Part shown: positions 42,550 to 51,997 of the stretch, one piece after another
Layout: each line of letters starts with the position of its first letter
Numbering within the stretch: position 1 is the stretch's first letter
Origin: a bacterium
GTDB lineage: Bacteria; Actinomycetota; Acidimicrobiia; Spongiisociales; Spongiisociaceae
DNA length: 64,000 nucleotides
Assembly: GCA_028820935.1 (NCBI GenBank)
Contig: JAPPHZ010000036.1
Coordinates: forward strand, 62,001 to 126,000
Reading direction: 5' to 3'
Made by a program: the position numbers and the translations under genes
The notes under the pieces: model-generated
The model's input: the letters and a program-made list of their open reading frames with translations, nothing else
Database searches by the model: none
What the model was told of the DNA's origin: nothing

Positions 42550-42593
42550 GAAAATGTGGTAAAGTGCTGGCAGACCTGCCCAGCCACATTTTC
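42550..42593. promoter_or_regulatory. Long nested palindrome upstream of AlbA/HATPase gene
   Basis: GAAAATGTGG (42550-42559) is a perfect inverted copy of CCACATTTTC (42584-42593). Inside, GCTGG (42566-42570) and CCAGC (42580-42584) form a second stem. GACCAG flanks both sides (42545-42550; 42595-42600 reads AGACCA). It lies 20 bp before the start codon of 42614 and contains TAAAGT, a possible -10. It is a candidate autoregulatory operator or an RNA hairpin. Confidence 0.6.
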
Positions 42594-42613
42594 AAGACCA
42601 GAGCGAGGGTGCG

Positions 42614-44431
42614 ATGTCTACAGGATTCGGAGCTTCGGCCGCCCTTGATGACCAGATCCAACTCATGCTCGATCTCTTGGCGCAAGGTCGCCCTCCCGCG
42701 GAGATCGAAACGGCCCATGTGGACGTCAAAGAGGAGCCCGGCCGTCGCGACCGGCGCGGCAAGTCCCTGCCGGCAAGCCGCGAGAACGAGGAGGCTGCCG
42801 GGTACCTCACGGGCGAAATGGCCTGCATGGCCAATACCCCCGGGGGTGGCGCGATCATCTTGGGTGTGTCCGACGACGGTGTCAGGATCGGCACAGGGCT
42901 TGATCCGGAGTGGCTCCGCCACCGCATATTTGAACTGACACAGCGCAAGCTGACCGTCTCTGCCCGACCCTTGATGTTGGACGGCTGCCGCTTGCTGGTG
43001 CTGTCCACGCCCGAAGCTTGGGAGCCGATCCCTTACAGGGGTCGCTATCGCTGGCGTTTGAACGACAACTGCGTTGATGTCGATTTCACATCGTGGAATG
43101 ACAGGCGGCTCCTTCGCGGAGGCTTCGATTGGTCGGCCCAGCCGTCATCTCACTCACTGGCCGACGTCAAGCAGACCGCTGTCGACATCGCCAGGCGGTA
43201 CATGCGCGAGAACGGCAACGGTAGTGGTGACGGCGGCCATCTGGCGATGGCGACGAGTCAGGACATGATCCGCCGTCTCAACCTTGTGGACGCAGACGGC
43301 CGACTGACCAACGCAGGATCGCTGCTCTTTGTGGGAACTCCCGAGATCGGAATCGACTACGTTCGGCGGGAGGTCCCCGGTGGCGACAGCACGCATCGCG
43401 TGCCCCGTGCCGGTCGGCCTTGGTCGAGCGCCTTTAGCGAGGCGTTCGGGCCGTCCTTCAGCCGGGAGGAGGTGGGGCGCCGCCCGTTGCTAGAACAGTT
43501 CGCCGCGGTGGAGCAGGCGATGGACGTGGCGAACGCCGTGGTTCATGTGCCGGACGGCTTCGCGGCGCATCAGATCGACTCCATCCCGCTGAGAGCCATG
43601 AGGGAGGCGCTGGTCAATGGCATCGTCCACCGCGACTGGAACTCCCCGCAACCGACGACCGTCGAGCATGTCGGGTCCGTCCTGACTGTCACCTCGCCGG
43701 GGGGCTTCGTCGGAGGGGTCGCCCCCTCGAACATCATCACGCATCCTGCGGCGCCCCGCTATAGAAGTCTCGCTGAGGCCATGGCGGCTATGCGGTTGGG
43801 CGAGCGAGAAGGGATCGGCGTGGACCGCATGACGGCGGACATGCTCTCTCTGGGTCACCCACCGCCGGTCTTCTCGGAGGTTGATGGCCCGTACGTGCGG
43901 GTCGCGCTGGTCGGCGGCAAGCCGGATCTGGAGTGGCTCCACTTCATCGGCGGGCTCGAGCCCTCCTCGCGGGGTGATCTGGACCTGCTGCTTCTCGTGA
44001 ACTGCCTGATCGACCGCGGCTGGGCCGATGCCAACTTGGCGGCTCCGGTTCTGCAAAGACCTGTCCAGGAGACGTTGTCGATAATCGAGCGGGTTGCTGA
44101 TCGAGTTCACATCGACGGAAGGCCGATCATCGAGAATGTTCACGGCATTCCCGAGGGTCACCCGCCTGCCCTCCGGCTGTCGGACGGTGCCCGCAGGCAA
44201 TTCGTCCGCAAGCTCGAGCGATTCGCCACGCGCGCCGGACGGGAGTCGGTGATGCTGGACTACGCCCGGGCGAGGGGACGCATCTCCTCGACCGAGGCCG
44301 GCGACCTGGCGGGTGTCACCGCGTCTCACGCCGCCCAGATGCTTGCCGCGCTGGCTGATGCCGGGCACCTGGTGGGGAGCCGTCCCAACCGGCGGGGCCG
44401 CGGCTTCCACTACCTGCCAGTGCGGACGTGA
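42614..44431 (+). CDS. AlbA_2/HATPase putative transcriptional regulator (COG2865-like)
   Basis: A 605-residue protein. The N-terminal part (residues 35-140) is an AlbA_2/Schlafen-type domain: ETAHVDVKEEP, MANTPGGGAIILGVSDDGV and the RYRWRLNDNCVDVDF stretch. The middle has a GHKL-type ATPase fold: PLRAMREALVNGIVHRDW, VTSPGGFVGGV and LGEREGIGVDRMTADM. The C-terminus (last 75 residues) is a winged helix, RGRISSTEAGDLAGVTASHA followed by HLVGSRPNRRGRGFHY. Such proteins occur as stand-alone regulators and near defence or mobile genes. None of those is adjacent here. Confidence 0.85.
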   Translation: MSTGFGASAALDDQIQLMLDLLAQGRPPAEIETAHVDVKEEPGRRDRRGKSLPASRENEEAAGYLTGEMACMANTPGGGAIILGVSDDGVRIGTGLDPEWLRHRIFELTQRKLTVSARPLMLDGCRLLVLSTPEAWEPIPYRGRYRWRLNDNCVDVDFTSWNDRRLLRGGFDWSAQPSSHSLADVKQTAVDIARRYMRENGNGSGDGGHLAMATSQDMIRRLNLVDADGRLTNAGSLLFVGTPEIGIDYVRREVPGGDSTHRVPRAGRPWSSAFSEAFGPSFSREEVGRRPLLEQFAAVEQAMDVANAVVHVPDGFAAHQIDSIPLRAMREALVNGIVHRDWNSPQPTTVEHVGSVLTVTSPGGFVGGVAPSNIITHPAAPRYRSLAEAMAAMRLGEREGIGVDRMTADMLSLGHPPPVFSEVDGPYVRVALVGGKPDLEWLHFIGGLEPSSRGDLDLLLLVNCLIDRGWADANLAAPVLQRPVQETLSIIERVADRVHIDGRPIIENVHGIPEGHPPALRLSDGARRQFVRKLERFATRAGRESVMLDYARARGRISSTEAGDLAGVTASHAAQMLAALADAGHLVGSRPNRRGRGFHYLPVRT

Positions 44432-44541
44432 GCACGTTTCCGATTGCTGGGCAAGGTTTACCTCGCGTTCACCCTGGAAGACCGGTCCCTTAACCCTGAC
44501 GGCTTAGCGTTCCCTCCGGATTGAGGGTTCAGAGAGCATGG

Positions 44542-45597
44542 ATGCCGATCGGCAACGTATGGCGCCCGCTCGCGCTCGTCGCGTTTATGACGCTGGTTGC
44601 CGCGGCATGCGGTTGGGGACCCGACTACAGCCGCGTAACCACCATCGCCACCACCCTCCCTACCCAAGGGGCATCCTCGCACGGTGGTGGTTCGGCGTTG
44701 TCCGGCAGCCGTGGTTTGCCTCCGTCCGATCCGTTGTCCGTGTCCGGGGACATCGTCGTGGCCGGTTCGTCGACAGTGTTCCCGCTGGCGGAGGCGATGG
44801 CGGCGCGGTTCGAGGATGAGGGCTATTCGGGCCTGATCACCGTCGATTCGATCGGCTCGGGCGCCGGGTTCGAGCGGTTCTGCGTGGCCGGCGAGTCGGA
44901 TGTATCGAATGCGTCCCGTCCGATCAAGGAAGCGGAGGTGGAGCAGTGCCGGGCGATCGATCGGGAGCCGATCGAGTTCCGGGTGGGGACGGATGCCTTG
45001 GCGGTGACGGTCTCGCCCGGGAACACGTTCGCAACCGATCTGACGGTTGCGGAGTTGGCGGTGTTGTTCTCGACGGCGACGACTTGGCAGGATGTTCGCG
45101 CCGGGTTCCCGGCGAATCCGATCCAGCGGTTCATCCCGGGGACGGACTCGGGAACGTTCGACTACTTCGTCGAAGAAGTGTTCCACGAGGATGAGGGTCC
45201 GATCCTGGGGGCCGGGAATACGCAGTTCTCGGAGGACGACAACGTGTTGGTCCAGGGCATTTCGGGGGATGGGTGCGATCCGTCGAATGCCGCGACCACG
45301 TGCGCGGTCGGCTTCTTCGGGTATGCGTACTACACGGAGAACGGCGATCTGTTGAGGGTGCTGGATGTCGAGGGCGTGGAGCCGACCACGGACTCGGTGA
45401 ATGCGAATACCTATCCGCTGGCTCGCCCGTTGTACATGTACTCGACGGCTTCGATCATCGCGGAGAAGCCGCAGGTCGGGGCGTTCCTGAACTTCGTGCT
45501 CCAGTTCGTGAACGAGGAGGTCGGCGAGGTCGGGTACTTCCCGGCGCCCGACAGCGTCCTCGACAGCGCGGCCACCGAACTCAAAGCGGCCTTGTAG
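44542..45597 (+). CDS. pstS: Phosphate ABC transporter substrate-binding lipoprotein
   Basis: About 351 residues from ATG 44542; TTG 44521 is an alternative start. The signal LALVAFMTLVAAACG has a lipobox. VAGSSTVFPLAEAMAARFED, DSIGSGAGFERFC, SNASRPIKEAEVEQC and IPGTDSGTFDYFVEEV carry the phosphate-binding loops of the PstS family. Four extra cysteines could form disulfides. It captures phosphate outside the membrane for the permease encoded next. Its TAG stop is also the first three bases of a partial family I repeat. Confidence 0.93.
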   Translation: MPIGNVWRPLALVAFMTLVAAACGWGPDYSRVTTIATTLPTQGASSHGGGSALSGSRGLPPSDPLSVSGDIVVAGSSTVFPLAEAMAARFEDEGYSGLITVDSIGSGAGFERFCVAGESDVSNASRPIKEAEVEQCRAIDREPIEFRVGTDALAVTVSPGNTFATDLTVAELAVLFSTATTWQDVRAGFPANPIQRFIPGTDSGTFDYFVEEVFHEDEGPILGAGNTQFSEDDNVLVQGISGDGCDPSNAATTCAVGFFGYAYYTENGDLLRVLDVEGVEPTTDSVNANTYPLARPLYMYSTASIIAEKPQVGAFLNFVLQFVNEEVGEVGYFPAPDSVLDSAATELKAAL

Positions 45598-45640
45598 GTG
45601 GGTACCGGAAAGATGTCCGGTTGGCACGATTCTCGCAACA
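45595..45640 (-). repeat. Half copy of family I repeat at the pstS stop codon
   Basis: TAGGTGGGTACCGGAAAGAT and GTCCGGTTGGCACGATTCTC align with the plus-strand start of copy D (TAGGAGCGTGCCGAAAAAT, GTCCCGTTGGCGCCATGG). The other inverted end is missing or decayed. The first TAG is the pstS stop. Confidence 0.6.
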
Positions 45641-45722
45641 CGGGATCCGGCGAGGTGGATAGTCGCGGCCACCGAGGGGAGACGGAACCATCGCGACGCG
45701 ACTGACATCGGAGGCTTCGCCG

Positions 45723-46661
45723 ATGGCCGGTTCCTTGCGCAAGAGGCGGCGGCCGGGCGAGGCGGCGATACGTGGGCTGCTCTTCATCGCAGCCGCCCTG
45801 TCGATTCTCACCACCGTGGGCATCGTCTTCGAGTTGGGGAAGGAGGCCCTGCTCTTCTTCAGGTCGGAGGAGGCGTCGCTGGTCGAGTTCCTGTCCTCCA
45901 CGCAATGGCAACCGGCCATTCTGGACTTCGGCATCTGGCCCCTGGTCCTGGCCACGCTGACCACCTCGGTCACGGCCATGGTGGTGGCGCTGCCGGTGGG
46001 TCTGGCCACCGCCATCTACCTGAGCGAGTACGCCACCCCCCGGGTGAGAGGCACCATCAAGCCGGTGCTCGAGATACTGGCCGGCATCCCGACGGTGGTC
46101 TACGGCTACTTCGCCCTCACCTTCATGACCCCGCTTCTCAGGTCCATCCTGGGGGTGAGCGTGGTGGAGATCTTCAACACGGCATCCGCCGGGATCGTGG
46201 TGGGCATCCTGATCATCCCGCTCGTCAGCTCCATGTCCGAGGACGCCCTCCACGCGGTGCCGATGTCGCTCCGGGAGGCCTCCTACGCGGTAGGGGCCAC
46301 CAGGTTGGAAGCCTCGCTGCGGGTGGTGCTGCCGGCTGCGCTCTCGGGTATAACGGCGGCCTTCGTGGTCTCGATCTCCCGGGCCATCGGCGAGACCATG
46401 GTGGTGGCGATAGCGGCCGGCGCCGGGCCCAAGAACTTCACGTTCGGCGCCGACAGCCTGTTCGGCTACATCCTGAACCCGTTCGTGGCGGGCGAGACCA
46501 TGACCGGACACATCGTCCGCATCAGCGGCGGTGACCTGAGCTACAACTCGATCGACTACAACTCCATCTTCGCGATCGGGCTGGCGCTGTTCGTCATCAC
46601 CCTGACGCTCAACGTCCTGAGCCGCCGTTTCGTGGCCCGATTCCGCGAGGTCTACGAATGA
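45723..46661 (+). CDS. pstC: Phosphate ABC transporter permease PstC
   Basis: A 312-residue permease with six core helices. LPVGLATAIYLSEYATPRVR, KPVLEILAGIPTVVYGYFAL and the EAA-type loop PMSLREASYAVGATRLEASLRVVLP, quoted here as SLREASYAVGATRLEA, are characteristic. It forms the membrane channel with PstA. ATG 45723 is 125 bp after pstS. It overlaps pstA by 4 bp. Confidence 0.95.
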   Translation: MAGSLRKRRRPGEAAIRGLLFIAAALSILTTVGIVFELGKEALLFFRSEEASLVEFLSSTQWQPAILDFGIWPLVLATLTTSVTAMVVALPVGLATAIYLSEYATPRVRGTIKPVLEILAGIPTVVYGYFALTFMTPLLRSILGVSVVEIFNTASAGIVVGILIIPLVSSMSEDALHAVPMSLREASYAVGATRLEASLRVVLPAALSGITAAFVVSISRAIGETMVVAIAAGAGPKNFTFGADSLFGYILNPFVAGETMTGHIVRISGGDLSYNSIDYNSIFAIGLALFVITLTLNVLSRRFVARFREVYE

Positions 46662-48025
46662 CGGCGTCCGGTACGGAAGTGGACAGCGGGTCCTCCGACC
46701 TCCTGCGAACTTCCGCGCAGATGAGGCGCCGGCAGCGCCGGGGACTCGTGGCGAAGTTCGCACTGCTGGGCGCCCTGATGGTGGCGGTGGCGGCGCTGGT
46801 GACGCTGATCGTCACCATCCTGAACTCGTCATTCGGCCTGGTGGCGGTTGAGAACGAACGCTCCCCGGGTGAGCTGGTAACCGGCCTCGGATACCCGGAG
46901 GGCACCGCCCTCGGCGACCTGACCAAGGAGGATCTGGTAGCGCTCCTCGAAGCCGAGATCTCGACCAACCTGGGCCGCCGGTTCGAGCGGGAGCAACGCT
47001 TCTTCGGCGACCGGATGGTCTTCGAGGATCTGTACGTGCTCAACGACCTGTGCATGACGGACGATCCCCCGCCCGCCTGTTACCTGCCCGCCCGGAGCCA
47101 TTCCCAGGTCGAGGCGCTGGTGGTGGAGCGGGTGGTGGAGCCCACCATCGTCGGCACCTGGTCCTTCTTCTCGTCCGTGTTCAGCCGTCACGAGGTGGAG
47201 GCCTACGCGGCGCAGAAGTACCCCGGCGCGGAACTGGAGTTCCGATCCTGGCTCTCGTGGGACTTCGTGGTCAATCCGCAGTCGCCGGAGCCGGCCATCG
47301 CCGGGATCCGCACCGCCCTGCTCGGGTCGCTCTGGGTGGTGCTGATCACCCTGGCCTTCTCCTTCCCCATCGGGGTCGGGGCCGCCATCTACCTCGAGGA
47401 ATATGCGCGCGAGAGCCGCCTGAACGCCATCCTGCAGACGAATATCAACAACCTGGCCGGCGTTCCGTCGATCATCTACGGGATGCTCGGTCTGGCGATC
47501 TTCGTCCGGACCCTGGAGGCCATCACCAGCGGCTCGTTCCTGGGGACCGGCAGCGAGGCGACCGCCAACGGCCGGACCATCGTGTCGGCCGGCCTCACGC
47601 TCGGCCTGCTGATCCTGCCGATCATCATCATCAACGCCCAGGAGGCGATCCGGGCCGTACCGGGCTCGCTGCGCCAGGCGGGCATGGCGCTGGGTTCCAC
47701 CAGATGGCAGACGGTGCGCTCCCACGTTCTCCCCAACGCCCTTCCCGGCATACTGACGGGAACCATCCTGGCCGTGGCCAGGGCGCTCGGGGAGACAGCC
47801 CCCCTCGTGGTGGTGGGTGCGTCGACCTTCATAACCACCGATCCGAGCGGGCCGTTCTCGAAGTTCACGGTGCTGCCGATCCAGATCTACCAGTGGACGA
47901 GCCGGCCTCAGGACGAGTTCCGCAACATCGCCGCGGCCGCCATCCTGGTGTTGCTGGTGCTGCTCCTCACGCTCAACACGGCGGCGGTGATCCTTAGAAA
48001 CAAGTATTCTCGGAGGACAGCATGA
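46658..48025 (+). CDS. pstA: Phosphate ABC transporter permease PstA with large extracytoplasmic insertion
   Basis: A 455-residue permease; PstA is usually near 290-300 residues. After the first helix (residues 28-53) about 150 residues, including [19 protein letters not shown] and a two-cysteine segment near [15 protein letters not shown], lie outside the membrane. The permease core then follows: [38 protein letters not shown] and the EAA loop [19 protein letters not shown]. It overlaps pstC and pstB by 4 bp each, a translationally coupled operon. Confidence 0.94.
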   Translation: MTASGTEVDSGSSDLLRTSAQMRRRQRRGLVAKFALLGALMVAVAALVTLIVTILNSSFGLVAVENERSPGELVTGLGYPEGTALGDLTKEDLVALLEAEISTNLGRRFEREQRFFGDRMVFEDLYVLNDLCMTDDPPPACYLPARSHSQVEALVVERVVEPTIVGTWSFFSSVFSRHEVEAYAAQKYPGAELEFRSWLSWDFVVNPQSPEPAIAGIRTALLGSLWVVLITLAFSFPIGVGAAIYLEEYARESRLNAILQTNINNLAGVPSIIYGMLGLAIFVRTLEAITSGSFLGTGSEATANGRTIVSAGLTLGLLILPIIIINAQEAIRAVPGSLRQAGMALGSTRWQTVRSHVLPNALPGILTGTILAVARALGETAPLVVVGASTFITTDPSGPFSKFTVLPIQIYQWTSRPQDEFRNIAAAAILVLLVLLLTLNTAAVILRNKYSRRTA

Positions 48026-48873
48026 CGACCGTGGGCAAGCCTGAGGTGAACGAGAAGAAGCGCGTCAACCTGAACGTGCCGATGGGAACCACGACCGGAT
48101 CGGACCTCGAGACCGTCGCCATGGAGGCGGTGAACCTCAATGCGTTCTACGGAAAGTTCCGGGCGGTCAGGGACGTCAACCTGTCGTTCCGGGACAGGCA
48201 GATCACGGCCCTGATCGGACCGTCCGGATGCGGCAAGACCACCCTGTTGCGGACCCTGAACCGGATGAACGACCTGGTTCCGGGCGCCCGGGCGGAGGGC
48301 GAGGTCCGGTTCCACGGGCAGAACATCTTCGACGCGTCGGTGGATCCGGTGGAGTTGCGTAGGCGAGTGGGAATGGTCTTCCAGAAGCCCAATCCGTTCC
48401 CGAAGACCATCTACCAGAACGTGGCCTGGGGCGCCCGGATCAACGGTATGAAGCAAGACCTGGACGGCCTCGTGGAGCATTCTCTCCGCCAGGCCGCCCT
48501 CTGGGACGAGGTCAAGGACAAGCTCGACGAGAGCGGCTACTCCCTGTCCGGCGGCCAGCAACAGCGTCTCTGCATCGCTCGCGCCATCGCGGTGAAGCCC
48601 GAGATCATTCTGATGGACGAGCCGACTTCGGCGCTCGATCCGGTTGCGACCCTGCGGATCGAGGAGCTGATCCAGGAGCTGAAGGTCAACTACACGATCA
48701 TCATCGTCACCCACAACATGCAGCAGGCGGCGCGGGCCTCGGACCACACGGTGTTCCTCAACATGGACTCCGACCGGGCCGGGTACGTGGTGGAGGCGGG
48801 GACCACGGGCACGCTCTTCACCCGGCCCGCGAAGCAGGAGACCGAGGACTACATCACGGGTCGGTTCGGATGA
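48022..48873 (+). CDS. pstB: Phosphate ABC transporter ATP-binding protein PstB
   Basis: A 283-residue ATPase. Walker A is GPSGCGKTT (66-74), the signature is [16 protein letters not shown] and Walker B is [32 protein letters not shown] carries the switch His and is typical of PstB. About 30 residues precede the usual start and appear unstructured; an internal ATG near residue 34 could be an alternative. It energises phosphate uptake through PstC/PstA. Confidence 0.97.
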   Translation: MTTVGKPEVNEKKRVNLNVPMGTTTGSDLETVAMEAVNLNAFYGKFRAVRDVNLSFRDRQITALIGPSGCGKTTLLRTLNRMNDLVPGARAEGEVRFHGQNIFDASVDPVELRRRVGMVFQKPNPFPKTIYQNVAWGARINGMKQDLDGLVEHSLRQAALWDEVKDKLDESGYSLSGGQQQRLCIARAIAVKPEIILMDEPTSALDPVATLRIEELIQELKVNYTIIIVTHNMQQAARASDHTVFLNMDSDRAGYVVEAGTTGTLFTRPAKQETEDYITGRFG

Positions 48874-49559
48874 CCGAGTTCCGGAGCCTGTTCCATTCCG
48901 AGCTCAACCAGCTCGAGGTCCTGCTGCTCGACATGTCCGAGCTGGCGGAGGTCCAGATAAACAACGCGGTGGAGGCGTTGCTGCAGGGCGATGCGGAGCT
49001 GGCCCACCAGGTGGTGCTGGGGGATCGCGAGATCGACCAGCTCTACGTGGAGGTGGAGCGGCGCTGGCATGAGGTGATGGCCCGCCAGACCCCGGTGGCC
49101 TCGGATCTGCGGCTGATGTCGCTCATCCTCCAGGCCGGGCACAGCCTGGAACGGATGGGCGACCAGGCATCGAACATAGCCAAGATCGTGGAGGCGACCT
49201 CAACTCTCCCCACCAACAGGACCATCCTGTTGCATATCCGGGAGATGCGGTCGATCGTGGTGCCGATGGTGGAGACGGCCATGGAGGCGCTCGTCAAGAG
49301 GGACCTCAATCTCGCCCTCCGGCTGCCGGAGCTGGACGATCCTGCGGACTGGTTGAACCGCAACATGTGGAAGGAGGTGGCCGCCTGCGCGTCCAATCCC
49401 GAGATGCTCGAATGGGCGGTCCACATGATGCTGGTGTCGAGGGCCCTGGAGAGGGTCGGCGACCGGGCGGTCGACATCGGCGAGCAGGTGGCGTTCCTGC
49501 TGACCGGCGAGCAGCACGAGTTCCCCGAGGGCTGGGTAACGGCTCCCGGTTCGGTATGA
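48870..49559 (+). CDS. phoU: Phosphate uptake regulator PhoU
   Basis: A 229-residue, all-helical protein made of two PhoU repeats. [39 protein letters not shown] and [16 protein letters not shown], then [18 protein letters not shown], include the metal-binding E/D-rich motifs of both halves. It links transporter state to the PhoR kinase. It overlaps pstB and phoB by 4 bp each. Confidence 0.95.
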   Translation: MTEFRSLFHSELNQLEVLLLDMSELAEVQINNAVEALLQGDAELAHQVVLGDREIDQLYVEVERRWHEVMARQTPVASDLRLMSLILQAGHSLERMGDQASNIAKIVEATSTLPTNRTILLHIREMRSIVVPMVETAMEALVKRDLNLALRLPELDDPADWLNRNMWKEVAACASNPEMLEWAVHMMLVSRALERVGDRAVDIGEQVAFLLTGEQHEFPEGWVTAPGSV

Positions 49560-50251
49560 ACGGGACGTCGATCCTGGTGGTCGAGGACGAGGAGACCCTC
49601 GCGGAGTCGCTCCGCTACAACCTGATCCGTGAGGGTTACGAGGTCACGGTGGTCGATGACGGCCGCATGGCCCTCGACACCTTCCGGGCCAAGGCCGCCG
49701 ATCTGGTGGTTCTGGACCTGATGCTGCCCGGGCTGGGCGGGTTCGACGTGCTGAGGCAGATCCGGGCGTCGTCCGAAGTCCCGGTGGTGGTGGTCACCGC
49801 CAAGGATTCGGAGCCCGATGTGGTGGCCGGCCTCGAGCTGGGCGCCGATGACTACGTCACCAAGCCGTTTTCGATGCGCGAGCTGATGTCTCGGATCAGC
49901 GCCAACCTTCGCCGGGCCTCCCGGGGTGTCCACCCTCCCGACTCCCTGGTGCTGGAGGGCGGGCCGGTGGCGCTCGACGTGGATCGCCATGAGGTCCGGG
50001 TCAACGGCGAGTTGGTCGCCTTCCGTCCCAAGGAGTTCGATCTCCTGGAGGCGTTGCTCCTGCGCAAGGGCAGGCTGGTCCATCGCCAGGTCCTCCTGGA
50101 GGACATCTGGGGGGTGCCCTTCTTCGGCGACCCCAAGACGCTCGATGTGCATATCCGTCGCGTGCGAGAGAAGATCGAGGATGATCCCCGCTCTCCAGAA
50201 TGGATCGTCACGGTCCGGGGCCTGGGATACAAGTTCGTCGTTGAGGGCTGA
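49556..50251 (+). CDS. phoB: PhoB-like response regulator (OmpR family)
   Basis: A 231-residue protein starting at ATG 49556 within the phoU stop. The receiver has the acidic pair near E10-D11, phosphoacceptor D54 (VVLDLMLPG) and the lysine in DDYVTKPFSM. A winged-helix effector domain follows: FRPKEFDLLEALLLRKGRLV, DVHIRRVREKIEDDP and VRGLGYKFV. Its position after phoU and before a kinase fits phosphate starvation control of the operon. Confidence 0.95.
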   Translation: MNGTSILVVEDEETLAESLRYNLIREGYEVTVVDDGRMALDTFRAKAADLVVLDLMLPGLGGFDVLRQIRASSEVPVVVVTAKDSEPDVVAGLELGADDYVTKPFSMRELMSRISANLRRASRGVHPPDSLVLEGGPVALDVDRHEVRVNGELVAFRPKEFDLLEALLLRKGRLVHRQVLLEDIWGVPFFGDPKTLDVHIRRVREKIEDDPRSPEWIVTVRGLGYKFVVEG

Positions 50252-50359
50252 CACGAGGGGCGCCCCCCGGCCAGGGCCCGCAGCGATTCGACCGTGGCCC
50301 CCTTCCGGACCGTTCTCCTCCCCGCCGCGACCGCTCCACCCACCCGGAGGCCGTGACTG

Positions 50360-51583
50360 ATGGCCTCTCCGGCCCCTCCACGCGCCCGCCGTATCGGTCC
50401 GGCGCTCGCCCGGTGGGCGGCATCGGCGAGTCTGGCGGCGGCCGGCATCGCCGCGGTGCAGGCGCCTCCGCCATGGCCGTGGGTAGGCATAGGGGCGGTG
50501 GCGCTGGGGGTGGTCTCGTTGATGCTCCAGTACCGGATCCATCGGCGGGAGCGGAGCGTTGCCGAAGCCCTGATCGAGGAACTCGAGGCGGAGGGGCTGG
50601 AGATGTCGAGGAGCCGGGACCTGTACGGATCGCTCCTTTCCGCGCTGCCGGTGGGCGTGGTGGCCGTTCAATCAGGCCAGGCCGTGTACGCCAACCCGGC
50701 CGCCATCGAGGTGCTCGGGGACCGGGTGACCCAGGCAGGCGCACCCATGCCGGGCGCGGTGCGGGAGGTCATGGAGGAAGCGGTCGCCGGCCGGTCCTCG
50801 TCGGGCCGGTTCTCGCAGGGACTGCCCCGCCGGGTGATGGAGGTTGCGGCCCTACCCGTCGGAGAGGGTCTGGTGTTGCTCCATCTGTCCGACATAACCG
50901 AGCGTTCCCGGATCGACCGGATGCGCCAGGACTTCGTGATCGCGGCGTCACACGAACTCAAGACCCCGGTGGCGGCGATCAAGGCGGCGGCCGAGACGGT
51001 CCTGCTGGCGCTCGAGGATGACCAGGATGTGGTGTCCAGTTTCTCGGGACGCATCCTCGACAACGCGGTCCGAATGTCGAGGACCGTCTCCGACCTCCTC
51101 GACCTGTCCCGTCTGGAGTCGGGCATTCTGCCGTTGGAGGCCTGCGACCTGGCGGAGGTGGTGGGAGAGGTGGTGGAGCGGTTCGTCACCGCACGCCCCT
51201 CGATCGAGTGGGATGCCGAGCCGACCCTGGTGATGGGTAACCCCTCCTACCTGGCGCTGGCGTGCCGGAACCTGCTGGAGAACGCGGTGCGCCACACCCC
51301 CGATGACGGCCGGATCCGGGTGGCGATGGGCACCGCCGACGGGGAGGCGACCGTGGTGGTCACGGACGACGGAACCGGTATTCCCTCGGACGAGCTGCCC
51401 CGGATATTCGAGCGTTTCTACCGGGTCGACGCGGCGCGCTCGCGGGCCACCGGCGGGACGGGTCTCGGCCTGGCGATCGTCAGGCACGTGGCCGACCTGC
51501 ACCATGGCCGCATCGAGGTGGAGAGCAGGCTGGGGCAGGGTTCCACCTTCCGGCTTCGCATCCCGGTTCGCCCCCCTTCGTAG
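50360..51583 (+). CDS. phoR: PhoR-like sensor histidine kinase
   Basis: A 407-residue kinase with one or two N-terminal helices (about 15-35 and 41-57), no large extracytoplasmic domain, a PAS-like domain (about 88-180), then HisKA with ASHELKTPVAAIKAAAETVL (H198). The HATPase domain shows LLENAVRHTPDDG, VTDDGTGIPSDEL and GGTGLGLAIVRHVADLHHG. The lack of a sensory domain is typical of PhoR, which senses transport through PhoU and Pst. It starts 108 bp after phoB. Confidence 0.94.
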   Translation: MASPAPPRARRIGPALARWAASASLAAAGIAAVQAPPPWPWVGIGAVALGVVSLMLQYRIHRRERSVAEALIEELEAEGLEMSRSRDLYGSLLSALPVGVVAVQSGQAVYANPAAIEVLGDRVTQAGAPMPGAVREVMEEAVAGRSSSGRFSQGLPRRVMEVAALPVGEGLVLLHLSDITERSRIDRMRQDFVIAASHELKTPVAAIKAAAETVLLALEDDQDVVSSFSGRILDNAVRMSRTVSDLLDLSRLESGILPLEACDLAEVVGEVVERFVTARPSIEWDAEPTLVMGNPSYLALACRNLLENAVRHTPDDGRIRVAMGTADGEATVVVTDDGTGIPSDELPRIFERFYRVDAARSRATGGTGLGLAIVRHVADLHHGRIEVESRLGQGSTFRLRIPVRPPS

Positions 51584-51630
51584 CGCAGACCTTCTCGCAC
51601 CGCCGGGTCCCGAGTCCCTCCTGTCCTGTA

Positions 51631-51664
51631 CGGCCTCCGGGCTCCTGCCGGTACACGGAGGCCG
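51631..51664 (+). terminator. Strong hairpin after the pst-pho operon
   Basis: CGGCCTCCG (51631-51639) and CGGAGGCCG (51656-51664) form a perfect 9 bp stem with a 16-base loop, 48 bp after the phoR stop. It is the likely end of the phosphate operon. The remaining gap to 51997 holds no gene; 51780-51990 has weak similarity to the 12690-12870 spacer (shared GGTGGTGG-TGGGGGA-GGGCCCG and TTTTCGCG blocks). Confidence 0.55.
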
Positions 51665-51997
51665 ATCCGGGGTGGCCGCCTGTTCCTCCAGAGCCCGGCC
51701 TCCGCCGCAACAGTCGACGCTTTTTCGCGAGGTCGGACGGGGGGCGAAATGTGTCATACCCCTCCGATACGTTGTCTATTGCCAAGCACCTACACCGGCC
51801 GATGCGTCTACCGATCGGAACGGCCGGCCCGGAGGGAACACACGGGGCTTCAATGGAGCGAACCGCCGACCCGGCAGCCGGCCGGGCATGGCCGACCACG
51901 CTCCGAACCAGGACAGGTGGTGGTGGGGGAGGGCCCGGTGCGGGGCACCGTTGCGGCGGCGCGATTTTCGCGCTCTTGGGGACGGATCAGGGCCGGC

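Noticed and set aside
42614-44431. Defence-island interpretation of the AlbA/HATPase gene
   Set aside because: Neighbours are Nfu and the pst operon; there is no nuclease, helicase or integrase beside it.
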